Shown here piece after piece: positions 12,160 through 64,000 of a stretch of 64,000 nt of DNA. The notes under the pieces are model-generated. The model saw nothing but the letters and a program-made list of their open reading frames with translations. It was not told where the DNA came from and did no database searches. Made by a program: the position numbers and the translations under genes. Position 1 is the first letter of the stretch. The number at the start of each line of letters is the position of its first letter. Origin of the DNA: Mermis nigrescens (taxonomy: Eukaryota; Nematoda; Enoplea; Mermithida; Mermithidae); assembly GCA_036768485.1 (NCBI GenBank), contig JAVLUZ010000154.1, positions 41,633,646-41,697,645 on the forward strand, written 5' to 3'.

Positions 12160-13019
12160 CCCTATTATTGACGAAAGCTTTGCGTTTTTTTGTTCATTTT
12201 CGAGTGTTTTTTGCCATTATTAGCCAAAAATATGAGTCATTCTCTCCCCTCCCTTTTAAGAACGGCTTTCATCCATACCGACTCTCACCTGTGCATAGGC
12301 AAAAATTGAAGGTAAGGGCCAAACACCATTATTCGAGGTTTTTCATCAAGCTGATAAAATCCGAAAAATAGCGAAGAGATCGGAGTGATTTAAAAAAAAT
12401 GCAATCCTGAGAGGCCGAGCCAACATGGTAGCCTAATCCTTCTACAGTAGTCTAGCTATGTTGATCATTCCTTCATCACACGACGAAAATATTTTTTTGA
12501 GAAGATACGTATATAGCATATGACTAAAAGCACATAGAAACCGAAGCTTTCGTAAGTTCTTAGAATACACAGTCTGCTAAACAAGAATTCCTAACCCGTT
12601 TCCTTGTACATACGGCTACTTCGATGCGCATGACACTTTTAAGATTACATATCAATAAAATTCTCCAGCTCTATACAAATCAGCCAGTCTGGATTCAGGC
12701 CCAATGGCCATGTTGTCCACAAATATAAGCATAGCGGTTGAAACGAGTAGGTACCTATACTGCCTTCAACTCTCTGAAAAATTGAATATACTTCTCATTC
12801 ACACTTACCTACAAATGCAGGGTGCTCAAACGACTAGGCCTCACTGCCTCCATACGTCGGAAAAGCTAATTCTGCGGTTCTAAAATTTCAAAAGTCAAAA
12901 GCGGCAAAGAAAATTTGAGGATAAAGGCCAAAATACCTTTTTTGGTGTTTTTCGTCAGATGCACTGTAATTTTTGTATGATACAAAGATTTTTTAAACCT
13001 CGTACAAAGATTTTTTGAT
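12160..13019. other. Intergenic DNA between the coiled-coil gene and PAXBP1
   Basis: Contains weak MITE remnants (C-rich tract near 12150, 'cctgtgcataggc' near 12290) and otherwise no recognisable feature. Confidence 0.3.
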
Positions 13020-13026
13020 AAGTGAT

Positions 13027-14009
13027 CAGTGGCGTATCTAGGATTTTAATAAGGGGGGGCCGTATCCCAACTTTTCCAAAACAGTCAAAAATAGGTCAAA
13101 AAATTTACTCCTTAACGCGTGAAATAGCGTTCTTTCGGTGTTTTACATTGTATACTTTTACATAAAAATCACTCTTAACGCAATATTTTTTGTACAATTT
13201 CAAAATTTTAGACAATTTGGTGTGGAAAAAAAAATCTTTAAATTCTCTCGACTTTAACAAAAATCGCGAAGCGCCGGAAAATCCGTGAAATTAGGGCGGA
13301 TAGATGTCTAGAAGCATGATTTACTGCTTGATTTCTTTTAGTTATAGCATTTGGATGCGAAACATCGAGATTTTTAATTGAAAATAGAAGAAAACTATGC
13401 AAAAATAGCTGTTTCTGCTGTTAAAATTGTTTTGAAACCTACGTGAACAGAAAATGGCTTTCCAGACAGTGTTTTTCTGTACAAGGTCTGCTTGTTATGT
13501 ACAAGATGGTCCCTAAAGTCTTTTTGTACATTTTGTACACACAAATTTTTGGTTACCATGATATGGTACGGTATCGACTTTAGTGTGGTAAAAAACAGAG
13601 TTGTTCGACCTTTGGTAGTGTATTTTGGCTAATTCCTGGTTTATGAGGGCAACGGAAAATTTGACATTTTTCCTTTCGAAAATGCGATTTCTGCTATTAT
13701 AAAGATATATATGACACACAATTGATTAAGGCGCAAAGCGCAGAAAATTTATGCGAATCTCATACTTTGCAATTTTTGTCTTCCTAAAATCTCTGTACAT
13801 GTGTCAAAGACGGTCCTGAAAGCTGCCAGGCATCGGGGGAAAATCTTTGCCGAATTCAAAAAAGCCGGGCTTCCAGGTCGCCAAGAAAGTAAATAAATGT
13901 CATTAACTGGTCATACGGGGCGTAGCGCCGGGAAAAAATTTATCAATTCTTTATCTCCAAATATTTTAGCGTCAGCGGCCGCCCCCCGCCCCCCCTTAAA
14001 TCCGCCCTG
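13027..14009. mobile_element. Family J element carrying a nested family E copy
   Basis: Begins cagtggcgtatctaggatttt and ends aaatccgccctg, an imperfect terminal inverted repeat. Flanks taagtgat/gaagtgat agree at 7 of 8. Poly-G follows the left end, and gcggccgccccccgccccccc precedes the right end. A family E element (13467-13869) is inserted inside. The J ends match the short copy at 48334-48531. Confidence 0.65.
13467..13869. mobile_element. Family E MITE, copy 1
   Basis: Starts cagtgtttttctgtac. It shares with the copies at 14236 and 59479 the landmarks 'atggtcccta(a)aagtctttttgtac', 'atggtacggtatcgactttagtgtggta' and 'gatgtcaaag/ctttgccgaatt'. Flanks tttccaga/cttccagg agree at 6 of 8. 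The cagtg start fits hAT ends. It encodes nothing. Confidence 0.65.
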
Positions 14010-14235
14010 GAAGTGATAGTAATTTTAACGCTATTGTTTGAGAATTTTTCAGCTAAATTTTAAAAAATTTGTAATTACAATCTATGTAGATCCAAGCGCG
14101 GGTATTATTAAACACTCCAAAATTTATCTTTGTGCAATTTCAAGCATCTCTGTACAGACTTAGACATCTTACATCTATCTCTACTGTATTATACAGACTT
14201 TATGCAAAAATAAGAATTTTTTGACAAATTCACAC

Positions 14236-14671
14236 CACGGTTTTTTTGTATTCGGCAAAGATTTTTCGCGATGTACAACGACTTTTGGGGACCGTCTTTG
14301 TACATGTACAAAGATTTTTTGAAGACAAAAACTGAAAAAAGGTTCGAAATTCGCAAACATTCTCGGCGCTCTGCGCCCAAATGAGCAATTGTGTGTTCTA
14401 TATATCGTTAGAATTTCAGATATTGCATTTTGAAAGGAAAAATGTCAAATTTTTTGGCGCTTCGCGCCGTTTTGAGACGATTATTACTATTTTGGCCCTC
14501 AGATACCTAGAAATTGCTAAAATACGTAACCAAAGGTCAACTCTGTTTTTGCCACACTAAAATCGCTACTGTACCATATTGTAGTACCCAAAAATTTGTG
14601 TGTACGAAATGTACAGACTTTTAGGGACCATCTTTGTACATGTACAAACGGACCTTGTACAAAAAACACTG
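14236..14671. mobile_element. Family E MITE, copy 2
   Basis: Oriented opposite to copy 1, beginning cacggtttttttgtattcggc and ending gtacaaaaaacactg. It has the internal hairpin cores at 14363-14375 (imperfect) and 14456-14468 (ggcgcttcgcgcc) and paired 'tttgtacatgtacaaa' palindromes. Flanks attcacac/cttcactc agree at 6 of 8. Confidence 0.7.
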
Positions 14672-14979
14672 CTTCACTCTTTTCTGCCGTTTGAAGATAG
14701 AATTGACTTTTTTATCTTTGTGTTACATTGAATTCATAAGCGGATTGGTGTCTAGTATGAGATTCAATCAGCAAATTGCAATCACTGTATTATTTCTGAT
14801 TGTGTAACACAAGTTAGTTTAGCTTACTGAGTCAAGTTTTATGTGTTAATTCAACCAATATAACTCACTAAAAACTTCGGCGCTTCGCACCGAACTGAAG
14901 TTAGGACGAAGTAACAGTATTTGTCTATTTGTGAAGTGTGCGGGTCACGGGTTACAGTCTAGCAGTAGTATGTAAAAAT

Positions 14980-16021
14980 TAGAGCTGTACCGGAGACAGG
15001 CTGGCCCCGAAACGGGGTCTGAAAATTTAAATATGTAAATTGTTGCATTGATTGCGAAAATGATTGAAACTAGTGTAGTTCCAATCAGTCACACTTTCAT
15101 TTAGTAATAGATTTCAACCAAATGAGGCATTTCATTCTTTTAAGACAGTAAAGCAGATTAAAATTGATACTCAGTTAAATCAATCAATGAAGCCAACAAG
15201 TTTGCACCGATGTAACGACAATCATTGTTGAATGGTGTCGAGATTATAACTTTCAGTCACAGTTGCATTTGCTTAGCATTTACAGTCTGGGGTCAGTCTG
15301 GTTAGGGTTTCATCGAGTCTTTTCGAGCTAAAATGATTTTAAAAATGGCTAGAGAGGTTTAAGAGGTGTAATAAGCAACTACATTACTTCTCACAAGCTG
15401 AGTCGATTTCAATCATTTTCACGAAATAGCTTTGCCTCTTGTCCGTTTCGTGACCTTAATCTCATCATATTTACCCCAGGTTATTCCTCCATTTTCCCCT
15501 AACCCTCCAGCGGGCGTCTGCTTGCTGCAGCTCTAGTAAATGCAGGAGCAATTCACTTTATATCTCGCTGCATAAAATCGTACTTGAAAATTAAATTGTT
15601 TTCACACAAAGCTTCACGAAATTCTTAATTTCCTTCGTTCCTTTTCAGCAATCACTTTCTTAGTTAGAAAGCTAAAAAACTAAGTGAAGAAAGTTACAAT
15701 GAAATCATAAACAACTTACAAATATTCACCATGAGACAGATGCAATTCTTCAACTGTATATTATCTTATTTTGAGTAAAGGTGATATCTTAGTGATTATA
15801 ATTATTTTTAATTATGATACATATTATTATTATTCGTATGATTCATATTTTATTATTACTAGGTATTATTTTTTATCACTAATACATATTACGATATGTG
15901 CCACAAATAAGAGCTGGGCACATATAATACATAAGAAATTCCAGCATGGAACGTCTATATGATCACATAATGTGGTATGTTTCTAGGCCCCGGTGAAAAA
16001 GGCAGCCCCGGTACAGCTCTA
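14980..16021. mobile_element. Family H element, copy 2 (1.04 kb)
   Basis: Termini tagagctgtaccgg and ccggtacagctcta are perfect 14-bp inverted repeats. Flanks gtaaaaat/gtaaacat agree at 7 of 8. The ends carry short ggccccg blocks, and the interior is AT-rich with no transposase frame. It is the less GC-expanded relative of the copy at 37249-38084. Confidence 0.85.
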
Positions 16022-16029
16022 GTAAACAT

Positions 16030-17190
16030 AAATTTATTCATTACTATATCTATAGGTACGATAAGATTTTCGCCCGGAGATCTGTGTACATGCACAAAGA
16101 GGCTCGTACAAAAAACAGTATCGAGATGTATCAATAGGCATCAAAAAATCGATAAAAAAGAAAAATTCTGAAAATTTAATCTCGGAGGTCTTTCAGATCT
16201 TAGGGGCCAAGACCATAAATGATCTTGGGTCAGGGTTAGGGGAAATTTCACCTCCCCCCCCGCTCTTTCCAGAATTCGCAATTTTCCAAGAAATTCCTAG
16301 TTTACAAAAAATCGTAGAAAAGCTGCTGTTTTAAGCGACTTAGCGTCCGTTTGCTCAAGAGTCAAATTTTTCGGCGCTTCGCGCTACATATACACTCATT
16401 TTTTGACTATGTAGATTTTGCTCGATTTGTTCAATTTTTCAAAATCTTTTTGTATTCATGCTCTATAGAAAGATTAATACCGTGCAGAAACGCCAAAAAA
16501 CCATGTTTTTGATGCATATCCATATTTCTGGGCCCAAAAAAGTTACTTGAAAATTTCACAACCCCTCCCAGAATGACCATGCTGCGCATGTCTAATCAAA
16601 GCGACCTCTACGCCCAAGCGCGATCAGATCGACTGGTCACAAGAACCATTTCAAGTCAGTTAAACAACTAGCCGATTGCTAATGTCAATCCGCCGACAGA
16701 ACACCCGTTTTCGCAAGTTCTTCAGGCAAGATAAAGTACTTCTAATCCAGAGTCAAAGTAGACCGTAAATAACCTCAAAAAGAGACGAAAATCCGAATTT
16801 TTGCTTTTGCTAAATTGTACAGCTTGGCTATCAGCGACAATCCACAAGCTATATAGGCCGACACAATTTTATTTCTATACAACAGTGCAAACGTATTTAC
16901 AAAAAGACAACAACTGAAAATAGAAGTTATGATGTCAAACTCGAATACGAAATCGATCGATAATTTTGTTACTGTATTTCGTATCTCGCAGCTTTTGACA
17001 CAGGCAGCATATTTCTCTCATCATATCGCTGTGAAAAAAACACAAATTTACTGACAGGTTTACCGATTTTAACCATCACAAAAATTTTACTCTGCTCAAT
17101 AATTCAATTCGATAATAGAATTTAATACATGTACTAACACGATTTAAATAATTTCGATTCATCAAAAAACCCATCAAAGAAGTGTGTAAC
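16030..17190. other. Intergenic DNA with MITE fragments
   Basis: A D/E-like fragment with a hairpin near 16370-16382 (ggcgcttcgcgct) and 'ctatagaaagat' landmarks occupies about 16250-16600. The rest (16600-17190) looks unique, and I see no exon in it. Confidence 0.3.
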
Positions 17191-17193
17191 AAG

Positions 17194-17450
17194 CACACGG
17201 GCGTGGGGGGTTTGGGGGGCCAAGCGAAATACCCCCCCCCCCCAGAAATCAAAACACCCCCCCCCCCCCCTTACAGAATTCAAATTTTGAAATTTTTTTT
17301 GCTTTTTTAGCAATTTTTTTTGATGCCATTGGATAGTGAACGTCGAAAAATTGTAGTTTTTTCGCCATACGACCACTTTTAAGACCATTTTTTGACCTTT
17401 GAAAATTTTTTTCAGCCCCCCCCCCAGAATTTCGGTGCTGCCCACCTATG
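17194..17450. mobile_element. Family C MITE, copy 3 (reverse)
   Basis: Starts cacacgggcgtgg and ends gctgcccacctatg. It carries two long poly-C runs near the left end and the family landmarks 'ccattggatagtgaacg' and 'gaccattttttgacctttg'. Flanks gtaacaag/gaaacaaa agree at 6 of 8. Confidence 0.7.
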
Positions 17451-18389
17451 GAAACAAATCTAATATCAGTTTCATCGATTTAAATTAGGTTTACAAAATC
17501 GAACAATAATCAAAGGTCCGACAACAACAAAAGCGATTTTTTATTAAATCTAATAAAAATTAAACCATTGAATATATGTTAACTTGACAACGTAATTCGT
17601 TTGCTAAGGAGAATAGAACGAAATCTTTTTTAAGCAAGTTCAAGCTGAAGTGACAAAAAAGAAAAGTTAAATTATGAAAAACGTCATTCAGAGCATATTA
17701 CGTGCGTAAAATAACGCGAGAAAAAAAACCAGGCCCATTCCCGTAAAGACCAGGATTTTTCACACAACCTCTCCCCGCCTCGATTTTTGGTGAAAAAAAC
17801 TCGAGTTTTCAGGCCATTTTTAGGTAATTTTTCGTTATATTCGGCCAAAAATAGGTCATTCCCCTCTAAACATGACCGACTACCATACTTATTTTGAGGA
17901 GGGGGAGTTTGAACCCCGCAAAAATGTCTGCCGACTTCTCCGCAAAACTGAGCAGCGCCCCTCCAGAATTATGGATTTTTTGTAAAATTGTAAAAAGTGA
18001 GCCTGTTTAAGCGTTTAAGCTCATTTTTGGCCCAAAAGTCTCAAATTTTCGACGCTTCGCGCCATATACACATTTTTTATTTTCTTCGATTTCCTCAATT
18101 TTGTCGAAATTTTTTATGTTTTTATGTTCTAAAAGAACGAAAATTGTCCGAAACGTCTAAAAACAGTGTTTTTGATGTGTACCAGTCGTTTTTTAGCACC
18201 AAAAAGGAACTTTTTGAAATTTTTTGCGCCCCCCCTAGAATTCGCATGCTGTACATGTATGTATACGTATGCCGACTACCCCTTCCAAAATTTCAAGCTG
18301 TTACATGCCTGCATTCAGCCCACGTTGAACAATAAGAAACAATATTTAAGACAATGAATATAGAGTGTAAAACAAAATATACAAATTAT
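17451..18389. other. Intergenic DNA with a D/E-type fragment
   Basis: From about 17740 to 18270 there is a MITE-like stretch with a hairpin remnant (gacgcttcgcgcc near 18049) and 'ttctaaaaagaacg' landmarks, ending 'gctgtacatgtatg'. No gene is visible. Confidence 0.35.
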
Positions 18390-18394
18390 ACACA

Positions 18395-18900
18395 CGTACA
18401 CGGGCGTACGCAGAAGGAGCGCAAGAGAGCGGCCTCCCTTTGGCTTGGAGTACGATAATCAGGCACGTAGCTGGCCGTTTTATTTTGCGGGGACCAACAC
18501 CAATTTTGGGGGTACTAAGCCCAAAAAGGGCCAAAAATAGCACAACTCGAATTCTCAACACTCCCACTGTTTAAAAATTCCCACTATCTCAACATTCCGA
18601 TTAGATTTCTGAACAGACCCACTGTCTCAACATTCCCACTGTCTCAACAATCCCACTGCTCAACACTCCCACTCGAATTCTCAACACTCTTACTGTCTCA
18701 ACATTCCCATTGGGGGAGTCCGAACCCCCCAACCCTCATTCCACCCAGAGGTATGTGTCTGACGATAATGCACGGAACATAATAGAAATTGGCATCTTTT
18801 AATCCCGAAATATCTCAGAAATTTCGGCGCTAAGCGTCGTAGGGCCATTATTATTATTCATAAAGTTTGTCTCAAGCGAAGCCAAAAAAGGTCATTTTGC
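18395..18900. mobile_element. Family K element interrupted by family A
   Basis: Left part starts acgggcgtacgcagaagg. The right part (18762 onward) continues with 'aaattggcatctttt', a degenerate hairpin (cggcgctaagcgtcg) and 'gcgaagccaaaaaaggtc', in the order of the intact copy at 44948. The family A element at 18460-18761 sits in the middle, flanked by its own duplication. Confidence 0.5.
18460..18761. mobile_element. Family A MITE, copy 1, with internal minisatellite
   Basis: Termini caggcacgtag and gtatgtgtctg. The 8-bp duplication acgataat is perfect (18452-18459 and 18762-18769). Between the conserved halves lies an expanded array of a 17-bp unit, cccactgtctcaacatt, at about 18545-18715. 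That array makes this copy 302 bp instead of the usual 165-200. Confidence 0.85.
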
Positions 18901-19469
18901 CTATTGAGAGAATATACATACATACATTTAAGCTTGATTTAAATAAAAATAATAAACGATTGTTATCGTTAATGTTAACGAAATCAGAGCTATAATTTTA
19001 ATAGCTCTAGAACGATTTTTGTTATCGTCGTAAGATCGGAAGAAAACTTTTAATCGAAGGTTAATTAGTTTTACACGACGGAAACTATCGCATAGACAAC
19101 GATTACACATGCAACGCTGGTTTGCACCATAATGGCTTCCGTTTGACATGTATATGTGAATCACAGCAATTTTTCAAACATACAATATTAAACGTTTCAA
19201 AACTCGAAGAAATTATTTTCACGATAAAAACTGGTTTACACCACATTAAAACCGTTCAGAGTGATTAAATACTGTGTAGCGATTACTTATTAATTTAAAT
19301 TTTAACAATTTTGTTATTATTATTTTATTAATTTTAACTTTTGCGTCTATATTGCTACCGCTTTTAGACCGGAAATCAAGCATGGCCTATTTTGTATCTT
19401 ATTACGTAGAATAATTCTAAATAAATACGGCACTATATCATATGATCCGGATGTTCTTAAATCGGGTTG

Positions 19470-61645
<42,176 letters not shown>

Positions 61646-61860
61646 TGTCTATGGTGCTATAAAAATATTTGCTTATTGCGCAATTGGCGCTAGTTCTGTA
61701 AAATAAGCACAGTTTTAGAGATTATGGCAAGTACGCCTCGAAAATACAGTTAATTTGGTATACATTATTGGTAGTTATACAATAGTAAATGACGCATCAA
61801 CAACGGTGAGCATAGTAATAATTGTAATATATTCTCATTTTTATAATGCGATGGCCTCTA

Positions 61861-62029
61861 CTATTTAACAGTCAATAATGCATAAACAGCTGATGCCATT
61901 AAACTAATCCCAAGCCTGAGGATAATGAAAGAGATTATTTCAACAACGTATGTCACTATTAAGTAGAAGAGCTGCTTTGGCTTAGATAGATAAGGAAGTA
62001 ATCTTTGTCTTCTTATTTTCATTATTTTT
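61861..62029 (-). CDS. Possible terminal exon of a small membrane protein
   Basis: A strong acceptor (ctgcttatttccag, AG at 62031-62030) opens a frame to TAG at 61861. From the first ATG inside (62022) it encodes 53 residues: a basic start (MKIRRQRLLPYLSKPKQ), then a long hydrophobic stretch (LFYLIVTYVVEIISFIIL) and a shorter one (GISLMASAVYALL), suggesting one or two membrane helices. It ends 215 bp before the PAXBP1 start on the same strand. I do not recognise the family, and no upstream exon was found. Confidence 0.4.
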
Positions 62030-62444
62030 CTGGAAATAAGCAGGGTTTTTGCATTAAACGATATTTGACAAAATAATAAAAAGCATGAACCCTTCGGATA
62101 CAAATGTTTTCCAGAAATTTCGAAATTTGTCAACCAGAAATAATTTTGCGGATAAGAAAATGGCGAAAAAACGAAAATTTGCGCATAAGTAATAAACTTA
62201 ACGGAATAATAGGACTAGGTCTGTTTTGCGAGAAGTTCACATAGGCATTGCCAGGATTTTCGCCAGCAAGGAATCCAGAAAAATTTTTCTTCATCTCTAA
62301 AACCCATAAAAATTGGCGGGCCATTAAATAGCAAGTTTTTTTGGACTTTCACATCATTCTGCAATATTTGAGCACTAAAAAAAATTAGGTAAGGTATTTT
62401 TTGTGAAATTTGTTCACATTTTTGACGTGAAAATGTTCATAATG

Positions 62445-62995
62445 CGCGCGTAGCCTTAATTTTTTGACACTTCCTGCAGTAAAACGATAGAAACAGCCAA
62501 ACGATGGAGGAACGACTTATTCGATTTTACTCGCAGAACAGCATCATGCAACGCTTATTAACAACTCGTTGGCTTGTTAAAATATTGGGTACTTGGTTTA
62601 TTGAATAATGTGTCTATCTATGACACGAGAGATCTCAGGTTCGATCCCTACTGAAAGAAACTTTCTGAAAACTTGTTTCGGGGGCAATATTTGGGTTTCT
62701 ACTGGTGCTCCTGATGATTATAAACCCAAAACTCGCTGTTTAAAGAAGTTCCAAAAATCACAAATGACGAAATTATTCCGACGATGAGGATAGTCCGAAA
62801 AAAGCGTTATTTTAAGTCTAGAACGCATTTTTATACTATGTTTTTATGGTCTTTTGATATAAAAAAATTTTCGGACTCCCTGGCAAAAATTCTGGCTAAG
62901 CTTATGTCACTTTGCACCGATTTCTTTTATCTTTTGGCAGTTTCTATCGTTTTGTTGCAGTAAAAGTCAAAAGAATTAGCACTTCGAGCGCATAA
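62445..62995. mobile_element. Foldback element around a tRNA-like sequence
   Basis: 'cgcgcgtag..acacttcctgcagtaaaacgatagaaacagcc' (62445-62498) pairs imperfectly with 'ggcagtttctatcgttttgttgcagtaaaagtc..gcgcata' (62936-62992). The arms are about 55 bp with a loop of about 430 bp, which contains the tRNA-like stretch. Confidence 0.55.
62581..62660 (+). repeat. tRNA-like (SINE head or tRNA pseudogene)
   Basis: An A-box match tggtttattga (62594-62604), an anticodon-arm-like hairpin gtgtc..gacac with a 7-nt loop (62610-62626), and a B-box match ggttcgatccc (62638-62648) at tRNA spacing. The T stem is only partly paired and position 33 is not T, so this is not a functional tRNA. It is more likely a tRNA-derived SINE or relic. 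Confidence 0.45.
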
Positions 62996-63740
62996 TACCT
63001 AAGCATTTTGCCGTCAGAAATTTCAAAAAATTTCAATAAAAAAATTAATTTTTCTATTGCTTAAATAGTACAGGACCATGTGAAAAGCAAAAAACATCTT
63101 ATTTAAAGGACCCCGCCCGTTTTTATGGGTTTTTTGATGAAAACAAAATTTTTTGAATCCCCTCCTGGCGAAAATCCTGGCTACGCCTATGCACGGGCCA
63201 GGCTCCTCAATAAACCACCACCCTGTGATTATGCATAGGGGTTAAAAACTTGTAAAAAATCAAGAAACTGCCAAAATGGAATGAAATCTGCCAAACTGGC
63301 AACACTGATGGCGCAGTGTTGTCATGCCAGGTCAAAATTTTAAAAACTGCCACAGTTCTTGAGAAGAAAGTGTCATCCTCTGTACAATGTATATGGAAGC
63401 GGCCAAAAAAACTGTCACCCTGTGGTTAAGCATATAAGTAAAAAACTTCCAAAAAATTGAGAAAATGCCAAAATGGAAGAAAAACTGGGCTAAACTTAAG
63501 AATATGGTACTTTCAGAAAAGGAGCAAAACGAATATGGAATGCCAAAATTTTTTGCCAAAATGGTAGTACACGATAAATTGAAGCGCGGAAAAAAATCTG
63601 GTGAAAATCAGAGCCATGCTTGCAAAGTTGCAGGCAACTCTCTATGTGAGTGTTGAGTGGGACGATTAAATGGCTCGATCCAAGGACTTACACATCTGTC
63701 AAAAATAAATAATATGGCCTGAAATTACAGGAGGAAGCAT
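62996..63740. other. Intergenic DNA, MITE-like fragments
   Basis: Two similar blocks, 'aacttgtaaaaaatcaagaaactgccaaaatgg' near 63247 and 'aacttccaaaaaattgagaaaatgccaaaatgg' near 63443, suggest a local duplication of about 196 bp. The 63-codon plus-strand frame at 63465-63656 lies in it and has no other support. Confidence 0.35.
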
Positions 63741-63746
63741 AGCAAT

Positions 63747-64000
63747 TAGTGATCGACCGGGGCGACTTTTTCGACCGGGGCCGGGGCCGGGGCCGGGGCT
63801 GGCCGGCGTCAGACAAGGAAAATATTATTGCATGACACATACTTGGGGTGGGCATAGGAAAAGAAATAATGAGCGACTGTTCCATTCAGTAGTAAATGGC
63901 AAGCGCAAAGTTAGGTACGCCTATTCATATCAAGTTGTATTACTATTTATGTCACAAGAAACAAATTTAGTCCAGTGTTTCATTGTCTGAATCATCAATA
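63747..64000. mobile_element. Family G element, left end only
   Basis: Begins tagtgatcgaccggggcg and contains a short ggggcc array (63776-63800), then AT-rich sequence to the window edge. It matches the outer ends at 38816 and 41419. The right end is outside the window. Confidence 0.65.

Noticed and set aside
62130..62324. 64-codon minus-strand frame upstream of the small membrane exon
   Set aside because: Its sequence overlaps fragments shared with transposon ends (gcgaaaatcctggc) and it has no compatible donor that I can see.

Overview
This window looks like a piece of an animal nuclear genome, most likely an arthropod. It is AT-rich, has long introns with GT-AG splice sites, has no bacterial-style operons, and is packed with small DNA transposons. 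I could not place the species. Gene models come from reading splice sites and phases by eye; family names come from remembered family features, not from a search.

The main gene is a split orthologue of PAXBP1 (GCFC1, the GC-rich-sequence DNA-binding-factor-like family) on the minus strand, running from an ATG at 61645 to a stop at 19470. I could chain 18 coding exons (about 976 residues; human protein about 917), and splice phases agree at every junction. The least certain points are the exon 9 donor, the exon 16 donor and the C-terminus. Upstream of it (61861-62029, minus) lies a possible terminal exon of a small membrane protein. Downstream (12069-3913, minus) lie three exons of a second, coiled-coil-rich gene that I do not recognise and that probably continues off the left edge.

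Introns and intergenic DNA are mostly mobile elements. At least ten families of short non-autonomous elements have short terminal inverted repeats and 8-bp target-site duplications, the signature of the hAT superfamily. Families A-F, J and Q are mostly 140-450 bp and often carry poly-C/poly-G tracts near their ends. Families G, H and I are about 0.8-2.6 kb and have CCGG-rich ends, sometimes expanded into GGGGCC or CCGGTG arrays. Many are nested (C in I, C in H, C in F, E in B, E in J, I in D, G in B, A in K), and target-site duplications document the order. Two near-identical 178-bp elements with TA duplications are Tc1/mariner-like. Intron 8 holds a frameshifted Penelope-like retroelement (reverse transcriptase plus GIY-YIG endonuclease).

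Other structures: a 1.2-kb CCAA-type tetranucleotide array (6.27-7.49 kb); a roughly 90-bp minisatellite with a GGCGC-TTC-GCGCC hairpin (8.1-9.6 kb); a 1.3-kb near-perfect palindrome with a 400-bp AT core (24.64-25.92 kb); an 800-bp foldback (20.15-20.96 kb); and a satellite in PAXBP1 intron 4 (53.6-54.64 kb) whose repeat unit seems to be built from the tail of exon 4 plus its 5' splice site.
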